A stretch of DNA of 64,000 nt from Oscillospiraceae bacterium (GTDB lineage Bacteria > Bacillota > Clostridia > Saccharofermentanales > Saccharofermentanaceae): assembly GCA_015069205.1 (NCBI GenBank), contig SVIZ01000002.1:1-64000 (forward strand), written 5' to 3'. Positions within the stretch are counted from its first letter, which is position 1. The number at the start of each line of letters is the position of its first letter. The notes beneath the pieces were generated by a model, which saw nothing but the letters and a program-made list of their open reading frames with translations, ran no database searches and was not told the DNA's origin. A program made the position numbers and the translations under genes. Positions 17,421 through 26,266 of this stretch are shown here, piece by piece.

Positions 17421-17545
17421 AATTAAATCCTTCAATCTATCCTTTATATTCTATATAGTCCTACATTACTTGGCACAGAGTGTTGCGTCAAGGTAAATAT
17501 ACTGTAAATCTTGGCTCAGAAGAGGGCTTGAGGGCTTCTGAATCA

Positions 17546-17574
17546 TTGAATTTTGTCCTGTGTTTTTGTAAAAT
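17546..17574 (+). promoter_or_regulatory. Promoter of the DHH phosphoesterase gene
   Basis: TTGAAT (17546-17551), 17-nt spacer, TAAAAT (17569-17574); start codon 58 nt downstream. Confidence 0.6.
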
Positions 17575-17631
17575 TTTGTTTAGAAACTCACGGCTTTTGC
17601 GGCCGCTCAAATAAATCGGGAGGAATGCCTT

Positions 17632-18573
17632 ATGGAAGAAAAGAAAAGACTCATAACCAGAAGTGATTTTGACGGACTTGTTTGTGCAATGCTCCTCAAA
17701 GAGTTGGATATTATCGGTGAAATAAAGTTCGTTCATCCTAAGGATGTTCAGGATGGAAAGGTTGATATTACCGAGAATGACATTACGACAAACCTTCCGT
17801 TTGATCCGAGAGTAGGTCTTGCTTTTGACCACCATGAGAGTGAGCTCATCAGAACTGACCATGAGGCATTTGGCGACAAGTATATCTGCATCTGCGAAAA
17901 GTCTGCCGCAAGAGTTGTTTATAACTACTACGGCGGCGCTGATACTTTCAAGACAGTTACCGAAGAGATCATGGCTGCCGTAGATAAGGGCGACTCCGCT
18001 GACTTTACGGTCGATGAGATCCTCAATCCTACTGACTGGGTACTCATGAACTTCATCATGGACGCAAGAACAGGTCTCGGCCGTTTCCACGATTTCAGGA
18101 TCTCAAACTACCAGCTCATGATGGAACTCATCGATTACTGCACAAACCATACCATTAAGGAAGTGCTTGAACTTCCCGACGTTAAGGAACGTACAGAGCT
18201 TTACTTCGAGCAGCAGGAACTCTTCAAGAAGCAGCTCGAGGAGAACGTTAAGATCCACGATAAGGTTGCAGTCCTTGACTTAAGACCTCTTGAGACGATC
18301 TATGCAGGCAACAGATTCATGATCTATGCAATGTGGCCTGAGGTCGAGATGAGCGTTCACGTAGCATGGGGCTTTAAGAAGCAGAATACGGCAGTCATGA
18401 TCGGCAAGTCCATCGTAAACAAGAACGGCACGACCGATATCGGCGAGCTCTGCCTCGCATACGGCGGCGGCGGACACACCAATGCCGGCACATGCCAGCT
18501 CGATAACGACAAGGTCGACGCAGCGCTTCCTGACATCATCGCAAGACTCAATGAACATGAGGAACTTAAGTAA
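17632..18573 (+). CDS. DHH/DHHA1 family phosphoesterase
   Basis: 313 aa. Motif I RSDFDGL at the N-terminus, DHHES around residue 66 (motif III), and C-terminal GGGGHTNAGTC of the DHHA1 domain. This is the exopolyphosphatase / oligoribonuclease-like superfamily, using two metal ions to cleave phosphodiester or phosphoanhydride bonds. Motif I has Phe where RecJ and NrnA have the first Asp-x-Asp pattern, so the substrate is uncertain (short RNA, cyclic-nucleotide product or polyphosphate). The ribosome site is GGGAGGAATG. It is transcribed alone. Confidence 0.85.
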   Translation: MEEKKRLITRSDFDGLVCAMLLKELDIIGEIKFVHPKDVQDGKVDITENDITTNLPFDPRVGLAFDHHESELIRTDHEAFGDKYICICEKSAARVVYNYYGGADTFKTVTEEIMAAVDKGDSADFTVDEILNPTDWVLMNFIMDARTGLGRFHDFRISNYQLMMELIDYCTNHTIKEVLELPDVKERTELYFEQQELFKKQLEENVKIHDKVAVLDLRPLETIYAGNRFMIYAMWPEVEMSVHVAWGFKKQNTAVMIGKSIVNKNGTTDIGELCLAYGGGGHTNAGTCQLDNDKVDAALPDIIARLNEHEELK

Positions 18574-18598
18574 TTACATATTAAAATAAAGCACTTTG

Positions 18599-18631
18599 AA
18601 GTCTGGTTCGCGTTATACGCGGGCCAGACTT
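18599..18631 (+). terminator. Hairpin after the DHH gene
   Basis: Stem AAGTCTGG / CCAGACTT with an inner CGCG/CGCG helix. The stem is strong, but the downstream sequence (TAAAACTATA) is a poor U-tract, so termination may be partial and the lipoprotein genes downstream may be read through. Confidence 0.5.
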
Positions 18632-18656
18632 AAAACTATAAGGGGAGAGTAGAAAT

Positions 18657-19979
18657 ATGAAGTGTGAAAGGGTAATCTCGGCAGTAGTTTGCCTGGCAGT
18701 AGTTGCAGGATGCACGGCATGCACCGGACCTTCGAAAAAGGACATTCAGGCGATCGAAGACACGATCGAAGAATATGGTGACGCATTAAGAGATGCTGAT
18801 GCGGAAGCGCTCCTTGAGACAACAAACTGGGATGACGATGACAAGGAATATCTTGAAGTGGAATCATTACTTCAGTTCGACACACAGGGCGAATATGCAG
18901 TCAAATACATTGAAGGTGTAGCAGACACCATCACGATAGACTACGATTCCGACGACATTGAGATCAAGGACGGCAAGGCTACCATAAAGGTAACCTACGA
19001 GATCATCGATTGGGAAGAAGTTCTCGATATCATCTTTATGAACAATGGCGGACAGATCAAGGATGCCTTTGAAGAGGTTGAAGATACAGTCAAGATAAAG
19101 GGCAAGATAACCCTCGTCAAAGACGGCAAAGAATGGAAGATTACCAAGGTAACTGGTCTTGATGAGGTTTTTGCGTTCATCGATCTAAAAGAGATTCAGG
19201 ATCCGGACATCAAGCCCACTGAGCCTTTGCCTACTGATGTTGATGTGACCCCTACACCTACATCCACACCTACGCCTGCACCCACGGCTCCGGCGGTTTC
19301 GTATGCAGATGTCATAAAGGCAGCAATTCAAGTACTCTATGAAGACCAGGAACTCATAGAAGACGTTGAATACGCATTCGACATGAATTCTACCAACGTG
19401 TACGATCTCAATCAGGACGGATATCCTGAACTCCTTTACCTTGCAGCAGACAGCTACATGGACGGTGAGGCTTTCGATGCCGATCTGTATCTTTGGACAT
19501 ACATCCCTTCCGCCGGAAAATACATGTGTGTCTTAATGCAGCGCGACATTATTTACATGGCGGCAGACGGCGGATCGTTTATCGTTTTCACGACTGACAA
19601 AGAAATCGTCATTACATACAGCGGCGGCGAGGAATCCGACTATCACACGGATACTGTTGTCTATGGATTCGATTGGAATTGCATAGCTCACTACAGACGC
19701 GACGAGCGCCTGGAATATGAGCCCATCACTCAGACGTATTTGTACACTTACGACTATCACGAGTATGATAATGAGACTAATGTGAACGATAAAGAAATCA
19801 CCGAGAACGAGTACTACAGTGCAGTCTCAGGGTATATAAACGATGCTAAATATGTTGTTGCAAGTAATTACACACCGCAAACAAATGAAATCGAATATGG
19901 TCTCATAGCGGTACCTGAATTCCCCATGATGTATTGCTATGAGGCAATCGAATATCTGGAATCATCAGTTGAAAACTAA
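18657..19979 (+). CDS. Lipoprotein, paralogue of the next gene
   Basis: 440 aa. The lipobox is VAGC after MKCERVISAVVCLAV. An N-terminal NTF2/DUF4878-like domain (about 30-185) is followed by a Pro/Thr-rich linker (TPTPTSTPTPAPTAP) and a C-terminal ~230-residue domain that contains an EF-hand-like loop (YDLNQDGYPELLYL). The 444-aa product of the next gene has the same three-part order and clear similarity (DALRDADAEALLETTNWDDD versus DTFRDDDAEAFLELTCWDED), so the two arose by tandem duplication. The ribosome site is AAGGGGAGAG. Extracytoplasmic; function unknown. Confidence 0.8.
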   Translation: MKCERVISAVVCLAVVAGCTACTGPSKKDIQAIEDTIEEYGDALRDADAEALLETTNWDDDDKEYLEVESLLQFDTQGEYAVKYIEGVADTITIDYDSDDIEIKDGKATIKVTYEIIDWEEVLDIIFMNNGGQIKDAFEEVEDTVKIKGKITLVKDGKEWKITKVTGLDEVFAFIDLKEIQDPDIKPTEPLPTDVDVTPTPTSTPTPAPTAPAVSYADVIKAAIQVLYEDQELIEDVEYAFDMNSTNVYDLNQDGYPELLYLAADSYMDGEAFDADLYLWTYIPSAGKYMCVLMQRDIIYMAADGGSFIVFTTDKEIVITYSGGEESDYHTDTVVYGFDWNCIAHYRRDERLEYEPITQTYLYTYDYHEYDNETNVNDKEITENEYYSAVSGYINDAKYVVASNYTPQTNEIEYGLIAVPEFPMMYCYEAIEYLESSVEN

Positions 19980-19999
19980 AGTAAACGGGAGATAGGATT

Positions 20000-21334
20000 A
20001 TGAATTACAAGAAGGTCATCGCAAGTATTTTATGCGTCGCATGCGCAGCAGGTTTTGCAGGATGTGACAATACGGAAAAAGACAGGGAAGCGATAAGTAA
20101 AGTTATTGACGATTGTGCAGATACTTTTCGTGATGACGATGCGGAAGCGTTTCTCGAACTGACCTGTTGGGATGAGGATGACAAGGATTACCGTCAGATA
20201 GAAGAATACATGAACTACAGCATCGACGAAGATTACAGGGAATGCTATGACCTGATCTTCGATACGATCGAGATCGATTACGACGTTGACGACATTGAAG
20301 TAAACGGTGACAAAGCATCCGTTAAAGTCAAATATGAGATCATTGACTTGAGTGAAGTTGATTTCAAAGTAGCTAACCTGAACCTTACTTTTATGGATGC
20401 TGTTAAAGATACCAAAGAGACGAGTTCGATCAAAGCAAAGATCGATTTCGAACTCGAAAAGGGTGAGTGGAAGATCAAGAAGATCACAAATCTTGATAAG
20501 CTCTTCGCTTTTGTGGTCATGATCAATCCGCCCGAATATGTGCCGACTCCTGCTCCGGATCCGACTGAAAGCCAGCCCACAGTACCTGATCCTACAGAGA
20601 CCCAGCCTACAGAAACACAACCCGTAACTACAGAGCCTACAGGAACAAGTGAGACTACGGCTTATTCAGACAGTTTTGAAAAAACAATGAGAGCATTTAA
20701 GACGGTGTTGGAGCAGAACAGGGATGCAATTCAGCTTACTGAAGTAATCTTCGGCATCAACGCTGTCGGTTTCTATGATCTTGACGGCAACGGTCTGCCG
20801 GAACTTTATTTCATCAGTGATGACGGCAACGAGTATTCTGCCTCACTTCATGTTTACGAGTACAACGAATATGCAGGAGAAGCAATTGAGGTCGTTACGA
20901 GTCCCGAGATCATTACGCAGGGCCAGGCAAGCAGTTACATAATCTATGCCACCGACAAGGAACTGATCGTCACTTATACTTACGGCGAGTCTTATTTCCT
21001 CCATGTCAGCACAGACATGTATGCTTTGGGAGAAAGAGAAGGCGGCATTCACAAGTGGGATCTCTGCGAGACTTTCGCGCGCGAGATCATCTCCGACTAC
21101 GATCCTGAAACGGATACTGAGACCGTGACAAAGGTCTTCTACCACAACGCAAAAAACTACACAGAAGACGAGTACATGCCCACGATGAAAGGGTTCACCG
21201 AGAGAACGGTAATGACACTTGGAAGGCATTATGTTCTCAGCTCGAACGATCCCGAATACGGCCTTATGTCAAAGCCTTCAAACAGCATGCTTGGTTACGG
21301 TCTGGCAATTGATTACGTTGAATCAGGAATCTGA
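20000..21334 (+). CDS. Lipoprotein, paralogue of the previous gene
   Basis: 444 aa. The lipobox is FAGC (residue 22 Cys). The domain order is the same as in the 18657 product: NTF2-like domain, linker made of PTETQPTETQPVTTEPT-type repeats, then a C-terminal domain with FYDLDGNGLPELYFI. The Asp-rich loop looks able to bind Ca2+, as in FG-GAP or dockerin-like motifs, but this is inference. It begins 20 nt after the upstream paralogue with ribosome site GGGAGATAG, so the three lipoproteins from 18657 to 22180 form one operon. Confidence 0.8.
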   Translation: MNYKKVIASILCVACAAGFAGCDNTEKDREAISKVIDDCADTFRDDDAEAFLELTCWDEDDKDYRQIEEYMNYSIDEDYRECYDLIFDTIEIDYDVDDIEVNGDKASVKVKYEIIDLSEVDFKVANLNLTFMDAVKDTKETSSIKAKIDFELEKGEWKIKKITNLDKLFAFVVMINPPEYVPTPAPDPTESQPTVPDPTETQPTETQPVTTEPTGTSETTAYSDSFEKTMRAFKTVLEQNRDAIQLTEVIFGINAVGFYDLDGNGLPELYFISDDGNEYSASLHVYEYNEYAGEAIEVVTSPEIITQGQASSYIIYATDKELIVTYTYGESYFLHVSTDMYALGEREGGIHKWDLCETFAREIISDYDPETDTETVTKVFYHNAKNYTEDEYMPTMKGFTERTVMTLGRHYVLSSNDPEYGLMSKPSNSMLGYGLAIDYVESGI

Positions 21335-21340
21335 GTTTAT

Positions 21341-22180
21341 ATGCATATGAAAAAGATCACGTCACTTATCTCTGTCACACTCGCGGCATCCATGATGCTC
21401 CCTTTAACAGGCTGCCTTAATAAATTCGTTAACCCGATGGGCACTGCCGCTCTTGAAGAATACGCGAAAAACTACGGCGCCGAGGAGTACAAGAACAGCC
21501 GTGAGTTTGCGGATTTTTATAAGGACAGCTACGGTGACGTGGGCCGGTTGAGCGAAGGTATTTACATCCGCACAGATGGTAAAAGCGTAGGAAAGGCAAT
21601 AGAGAGCCTGGACCAGACTCCGATCTTCTACGATGAAGACATGAAGGAAGCAACAATTTTCGCGGTCGGTGACATGAGCTATTACAAGTTCAACGAGTGC
21701 GTTTGTGTTTCCATGGCATTCGGTTCCGAGAGGGAGGCCGAGCTTTGTTATGAAGTTGCCGTGGATGAATATTATGTCCACAGCGACAGCGATGTCATTG
21801 ATGCCAATGATTTCGACGTGAGAATGGTTTTCGACATCTACCAGAATGACGCACAGGTCGAACAGGCCAGACAGGCCCTCAGGCAAGAGCTCATTGACAT
21901 GGGAGCTACAGGCGAGATGATCGATCAGTGGATGCAGGTTTTTGACACGATGTACGATATCGATTACGACCTGGTCCTTAAATCTTTTGAAGAAGAGGAC
22001 GGCCTCAAATACACGCTCCTGACAGGTTCGCACGGTGATGTTTTCTATACGGCAGGGATCTACTACAAGAACAATACTGTCTTTTATGCATACGGATTCG
22101 GCTACGACGAAGACGAGGTAAACGCCTATATTGACGGTGTTTGCGGACACATGAAGCTTACTCCGCCGAGCAGTCTGTGA
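21341..22180 (+). CDS. Lipoprotein of unknown function
   Basis: 279 aa (277 if the second ATG at 21347 is used). The lipobox is LTGC in MLPLTGCLN. The remainder is acidic with no recognised domain. It begins only 6 nt after the previous stop and has no ribosome site of its own, so translation probably depends on coupling to the upstream gene. A good terminator follows. Confidence 0.75.
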   Translation: MHMKKITSLISVTLAASMMLPLTGCLNKFVNPMGTAALEEYAKNYGAEEYKNSREFADFYKDSYGDVGRLSEGIYIRTDGKSVGKAIESLDQTPIFYDEDMKEATIFAVGDMSYYKFNECVCVSMAFGSEREAELCYEVAVDEYYVHSDSDVIDANDFDVRMVFDIYQNDAQVEQARQALRQELIDMGATGEMIDQWMQVFDTMYDIDYDLVLKSFEEEDGLKYTLLTGSHGDVFYTAGIYYKNNTVFYAYGFGYDEDEVNAYIDGVCGHMKLTPPSSL

Positions 22181-22202
22181 TCCTTTATTTTGCTTTGTGT
22201 TG

Positions 22203-22236
22203 ATGCCCCGGATGCATTGCGTTCGGGGCATTTTTT
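22203..22236 (+). terminator. Terminator of the lipoprotein operon
   Basis: Stem ATGCCCCG / CGGGGCAT, 13-nt loop, then TTTTTT. Confidence 0.88.
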
Positions 22237-22413
22237 GATGTGGTTGATATTATCAACCCTTTGCCTATCAAATCTTACTTTACAAAAACTATACATAATT
22301 GGTGGGTTGTTTACAGGACCGTAATTGTATTTAACAGGGCTTCAAGTCAGAATAATTTTATATTCGAGAATTAGTTCATTGTTTGACGCACATCGAAACG
22401 AAAGGAGTCCGGT

Positions 22414-25341
22414 ATGAAACGATTATTCAAGTTTTTAGTCGCAGCAGCAACTTCATTCAGTTTGCTGTTTGCGAATATCCCGTTGACACAAATGGTGGTC
22501 AGGGCGGATGGAGATGAAGTCCAGCCGAAGAATTATACTCTCTCCGTTGACTTTACAAATCCCGATCCTGATCCGTTGTTCTTGATAGATGATGGATTGA
22601 ACCCGGGAGATTTTATTAATGCCGGTTCGACATTTACTGCGAGTTTTACGAATAAACCAGATGATGTCAAAGTTAAGTATATGTATCATTGGGATCAGGA
22701 AGACGAACAAGAAGTTGGTGGTGAATCATATATCTATACAGTTCCCGAGGATGCTATATTCAAAGGAGCTTCCTTTGGTTACCTGTCGGAGAATAAATCA
22801 GACGGATTCGTGCTTACTCTTGAGCTGTTGACTCCTGAAGATAATACCGATGAAGGACAGGGTAATCCGGAACCTGATCCGCCTCAAAACAATGAAACAG
22901 AATATACTGTTGAGGTTCATTCCAATCTGACCAGAAATCTTTTCTTTGAATTTGATGGACATACCCAAGTATTGGTACTAAACGGCAATCCCGGTTCTGA
23001 TGCAGTTGTAGAGACAATTACTTTTAGAGAAAGCGAACTGCCGGACAATCTGGTAATCGATAATCCCGGCGGAGTGGGCGTAGAGAATCTCGGAAGACTG
23101 ACAAAAGTAGTTATCAACGGTTCTGTAAAAGACGTTACTGCCAGATATGACAGATGTGAATATGAGATGCCCGGAAAAGATTCATATAACGAAGAAAAGA
23201 TCGTTATCGAGATCATGGGCGATGATAAACCGGGCGGCGTAATTGAGTGGACTAACAGCGGATGCCCCGATGATCAGAGACAGCATAACATCAGCGAAGA
23301 AGAACAATTTAAGAATGGTTCTGCCAGAGTTGTCGGCGTTTATGAAGCTACCGACACTTCGTTCCAGAACAATATAATGGCAGATTACGGCATCGATGAT
23401 AAGGGCAGCTTATACGATGCTTACAACGGCTGCCTCAGGCTCGAGAACGGTTACTGGATCGCATTTGAATTTATTCCTGAACCCGGTTATCAGCTTGTGG
23501 AATTCGGTGGTAGTGCCGGCAGCCAGGGCGGCAACCTTGATATCGGAACAACCGATAAACCCAATGTTTATTATTTCCAGATGCCTCAGGGCAACTGCCA
23601 TTTCTCCGCAGTATTTGATGATCCTGCAAACATAGTAAAGATCAATGGTGATTCGATCGTAAATGACGGCGCCATCGAAGTTCCTGCAAATGAGTTTGCC
23701 GGCGGCACAGCTCAAATGTCCGTAGGCTCTTTGGACGGCAATACACGTTCTGCTTATGACAACAATGCCGGTGTCCAGGCTGAGTTGAAAGAGAATGATC
23801 TTGAGATCGAAGAATACTTAAGTCTGGATCTTGCCAATATCTATCAGAAAGCAAACACAAATGATTATTGGGAAGAAGACTATCACAATCTCGAAAAGGG
23901 CAATGCTTCCGTTACATTGAAGGTTGATGATGACTTCAATCCTGATAACAACAAGGTTTACATCGTTCACGATAAGGGCGGTGATGAAGGCGTTGAGACC
24001 ATCGAAGCAGAGTACGATCCCAATACTCACGAGATCACTTTTGAGACGGGAAGCTTCTCTAACTTCATGATCGCTACATCTGATGAAGCCAATGACATTG
24101 AAGTTGTGCCTGATGAGCCGGAAAGAGATGATCCTGAATCTGAAGCACCCGGCTTTGTAGTCGAGCTTATCGATGATGAAGTCCTTCTCGGCAACTGGGA
24201 AGGCGAAGATGACCCCTTCTTCGTTCCTGTTGAACCTGGACAGGCTATTCCGGGTGATTCTGTAATCGAAAACAATCTGCCGTCGGATCTGCCTCCTGAA
24301 ATCCAGCTGATCTACTTCATAAATGAAGAAGAAGCGGCAAGTTTCAATATGGATGAACGCGAACCGTACTCACCCGGTCACTTCGTAACTTTTGACCGCA
24401 TTGAAATAACTGAGAACACATGTGAGATCTACTTCAACGAATGCTGGGTAGTCGGTATTGATGTTATCTTGCTGGATCTCAGTATGAAGGCACTGGACAA
24501 AGACGGTAAAGAAATAAAGCCTTTAGGCGATGCAAATCTGGTTTTCGAGTGCGGTGATGCAGGCGAAGAAGACTTTACATATTTCGAGATTCCTTTCGCA
24601 GAGTGTCCTTCTGAGATTGTGGTTAAGGGAGTTAACGGCTATGCGATCTTCTGGCTTGGCTGCAATGACGAGGATATTCTTAGCACTCCTATCGGCGAGA
24701 ACAAGATACCGTATCCTTCAAAAGATGATTATATCTGGGTCGGCGCATGGGGCATGATCCCGGAGACAGAGACCGTAAACTTCACAGACAGCCTGACAGA
24801 CGCATCTGCTGTATTTGAAGGAGTCAGTGAAGATAAAGCCAAAGATTATCTGCTCCTTGTAACTGAGATCGATGTTACTGATGCACCTGCTGAAGAGATC
24901 AACGCGATCAAGAAGCAGATTGCAGAGAAAGGCTACACTGATGTCACATTCCCTATGGGATTTGACATAACTCTCTATGACAGAAATGGCATAGTACATG
25001 AGCCGGGATTCACAGTCAAAGTTACTCTCGTGCTCAAGGAAGCGCTTACTGTTAAGGATGGTGAGACAGTCCTGATCCTCCACATGTTAGATGAAGGATT
25101 TGAGTTGATCGAAGCTGTTTACAACGCAAAGGATCTGACTCTCACATTTGAGACGAAGACATTCTCACCGTTCGTGGTAACCATAGGCACAAAGGCAGCG
25201 CCCGCAGCAGTCGTTAAGACAGGTGAGACTGTGAACACGACGAGGATCGTGATCGCATCGATCCTTATCGGTGCCGCTGCAGCTGCAGGAATCCTTTTCA
25301 TCAGAAGAAGAGAAACTGAGATCGAAAAGGAAGAAAATTAA
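22414..25341 (+). CDS. Large surface protein with signal peptide and C-terminal membrane anchor
   Basis: 975 aa. The signal peptide (residues 1-~31, ending MVVRADG) is followed by a long acidic extracytoplasmic region with Asp/Pro/Glu-rich linkers (ERDDPESEAP). The last ~45 residues are KTGETVNTT, a hydrophobic helix (IVIASILIGAAAAAGILFI) and a basic tail (RRRETE). This is the layout of a cell-wall sorting signal, but LPxTG is absent; only VVKTGE sits at that place. The C-terminal third has a repeated pattern ('FETGSFSNFMI' and 'FETKTFSPFVV'), suggesting two related beta domains. It is probably an adhesin or S-layer-like protein. It is preceded by a strong ribosome site (GAAAGGAG) and has its own terminator. 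Confidence 0.78.
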   Translation: MKRLFKFLVAAATSFSLLFANIPLTQMVVRADGDEVQPKNYTLSVDFTNPDPDPLFLIDDGLNPGDFINAGSTFTASFTNKPDDVKVKYMYHWDQEDEQEVGGESYIYTVPEDAIFKGASFGYLSENKSDGFVLTLELLTPEDNTDEGQGNPEPDPPQNNETEYTVEVHSNLTRNLFFEFDGHTQVLVLNGNPGSDAVVETITFRESELPDNLVIDNPGGVGVENLGRLTKVVINGSVKDVTARYDRCEYEMPGKDSYNEEKIVIEIMGDDKPGGVIEWTNSGCPDDQRQHNISEEEQFKNGSARVVGVYEATDTSFQNNIMADYGIDDKGSLYDAYNGCLRLENGYWIAFEFIPEPGYQLVEFGGSAGSQGGNLDIGTTDKPNVYYFQMPQGNCHFSAVFDDPANIVKINGDSIVNDGAIEVPANEFAGGTAQMSVGSLDGNTRSAYDNNAGVQAELKENDLEIEEYLSLDLANIYQKANTNDYWEEDYHNLEKGNASVTLKVDDDFNPDNNKVYIVHDKGGDEGVETIEAEYDPNTHEITFETGSFSNFMIATSDEANDIEVVPDEPERDDPESEAPGFVVELIDDEVLLGNWEGEDDPFFVPVEPGQAIPGDSVIENNLPSDLPPEIQLIYFINEEEAASFNMDEREPYSPGHFVTFDRIEITENTCEIYFNECWVVGIDVILLDLSMKALDKDGKEIKPLGDANLVFECGDAGEEDFTYFEIPFAECPSEIVVKGVNGYAIFWLGCNDEDILSTPIGENKIPYPSKDDYIWVGAWGMIPETETVNFTDSLTDASAVFEGVSEDKAKDYLLLVTEIDVTDAPAEEINAIKKQIAEKGYTDVTFPMGFDITLYDRNGIVHEPGFTVKVTLVLKEALTVKDGETVLILHMLDEGFELIEAVYNAKDLTLTFETKTFSPFVVTIGTKAAPAAVVKTGETVNTTRIVIASILIGAAAAAGILFIRRRETEIEKEEN

Positions 25342-25421
25342 CACCCTACGTTTTGATACGTCAAACATACGGACTCTCCATTGAAAAACAGTAAAAGATA
25401 AACTATCAGATGTAGGGTTCC

Positions 25422-25458
25422 GGGGCGTGCAGATTGACTGTCTGTACGCCCCATTTTT
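25422..25458 (+). terminator. Terminator of the surface-protein gene
   Basis: Stem GGGGCGTGCAG / CTGTACGCCCC (one G-U pair), 9-nt loop, then ATTTTTAT. Confidence 0.88.
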
Positions 25459-25537
25459 ATGGAAAGATAAGGATTATTTTATAGCAAAAATATCGAACAA
25501 ATATCCCTGTTCGTATAACAGATTAAGACATGATAAC

Positions 25538-25567
25538 TTTACTACTGCGGTATATACCTGATAAAAT
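25538..25567 (+). promoter_or_regulatory. Promoter of the 109-aa protein gene
   Basis: TTTACT (25538-25543), 18-nt spacer, TAAAAT (25562-25567). The inverted repeat CGAACA / TGTTCG lies 25-44 nt upstream (25494-25513). Confidence 0.5.
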
Positions 25568-25599
25568 AAACGAAACTATGAAATCGGAGGGAACCGATC

Positions 25600-25929
25600 A
25601 TGGATGCTTTATTATTTGCTAAGGCAGCTAGAGAAGAAAAGGATGCAATGCTCGAGACATATCTTGCAGATACCGACAGTGTTGCAGGCGAACAGATCGC
25701 TAAGCTTAAGGCTGCAGGCGCAAGTGACGAACTCTTGAGAGAGGTTTTCAATTCAGTTCTTACTGATTGTTTCTATAACATTCTCCTTGGCATCGACGGC
25801 CAGATGCCGATCGGTTCTTTGGGCGAAAGAAGCTACAGGCTCCTCGCACCTGACAGCACAGTTATCGCTAACGCATCAGGCACTCTTGCAGAGGCTGCTT
25901 ACGAGGCATTCTACGGCGAAGAGGGCTGA
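25600..25929 (+). CDS. Hypothetical small acidic protein
   Basis: 109 aa, largely helical, Ala- and Glu-rich, with no signal peptide, membrane segment or Cys cluster (a single Cys in LTDCFYNILLGIDG). I do not recognise the family. It has a strong ribosome site (CGGAGGG), own promoter and own terminator, so it is a real, independently expressed cytoplasmic protein. Confidence 0.7.
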   Translation: MDALLFAKAAREEKDAMLETYLADTDSVAGEQIAKLKAAGASDELLREVFNSVLTDCFYNILLGIDGQMPIGSLGERSYRLLAPDSTVIANASGTLAEAAYEAFYGEEG

Positions 25930-25960
25930 TCCCTTACCGGACAACTTAATTAATTATTGA

Positions 25961-26000
25961 GGGACTGTCTCAGAATGGATGAGATGGTCCCTGTTTATTT
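25961..26000 (+). terminator. Terminator of the 109-aa protein gene
   Basis: Stem GGGAC-TG-TCTCA / TGAGA-TG-GTCCC, then TGTTTATTT. Confidence 0.75.
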
Positions 26001-26077
26001 GGTATGGATCAAGGCGGTATCAGAGGTTTGCCAACAGGTTTTCGAAAAGCCTGCAGTTAAGGCGTTTTTCGCTGATG

Positions 26078-26184
26078 AATACGGCAACAGTATGGCTATA
26101 GCCGTATTATTTGCCGTATTTTCGAGGTCGCAACAGCGAAAAATGCGGCAGTGAGTACGGCATAGCCGTATTGTTTGCCGTATT
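26078..26184. repeat. Two-unit nested-palindrome repeat array (locus A)
   Basis: Unit 1: AATACGGCA (26078-26086), inner palindrome TATGGCTATAGCCGTA (26091-26106), TGCCGTATT (26112-26120). Unit 2: AATGCGGCA (26142-26150), TACGGCATAGCCGTA (26156-26170), TGCCGTATT (26176-26184). A ~20-nt linker separates them. Related units form an array at 35383-35489. It lies between convergent genes. Confidence 0.75.
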
Positions 26185-26266
26185 CGGGAGCGTGATCATA
26201 AGGCATTTTGAGACGACGCCTCTTTTGTTGACTGTGTTTGGTTTTTAAGTTTTGCTGATCGAAAAC

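Noticed and set aside
25494..25513. CGAACA / TGTTCG inverted pair as a LexA box
   Set aside because: The half-sites are separated by 8 nt (10 between CGAAC and GTTCG), whereas the Gram-positive LexA box needs 4; the adjoining gene is not an SOS gene.
25957..26154. 65-codon plus-strand open frame after the 109-aa protein gene
   Set aside because: It begins inside the terminator hairpin and its end is the palindromic repeat array.
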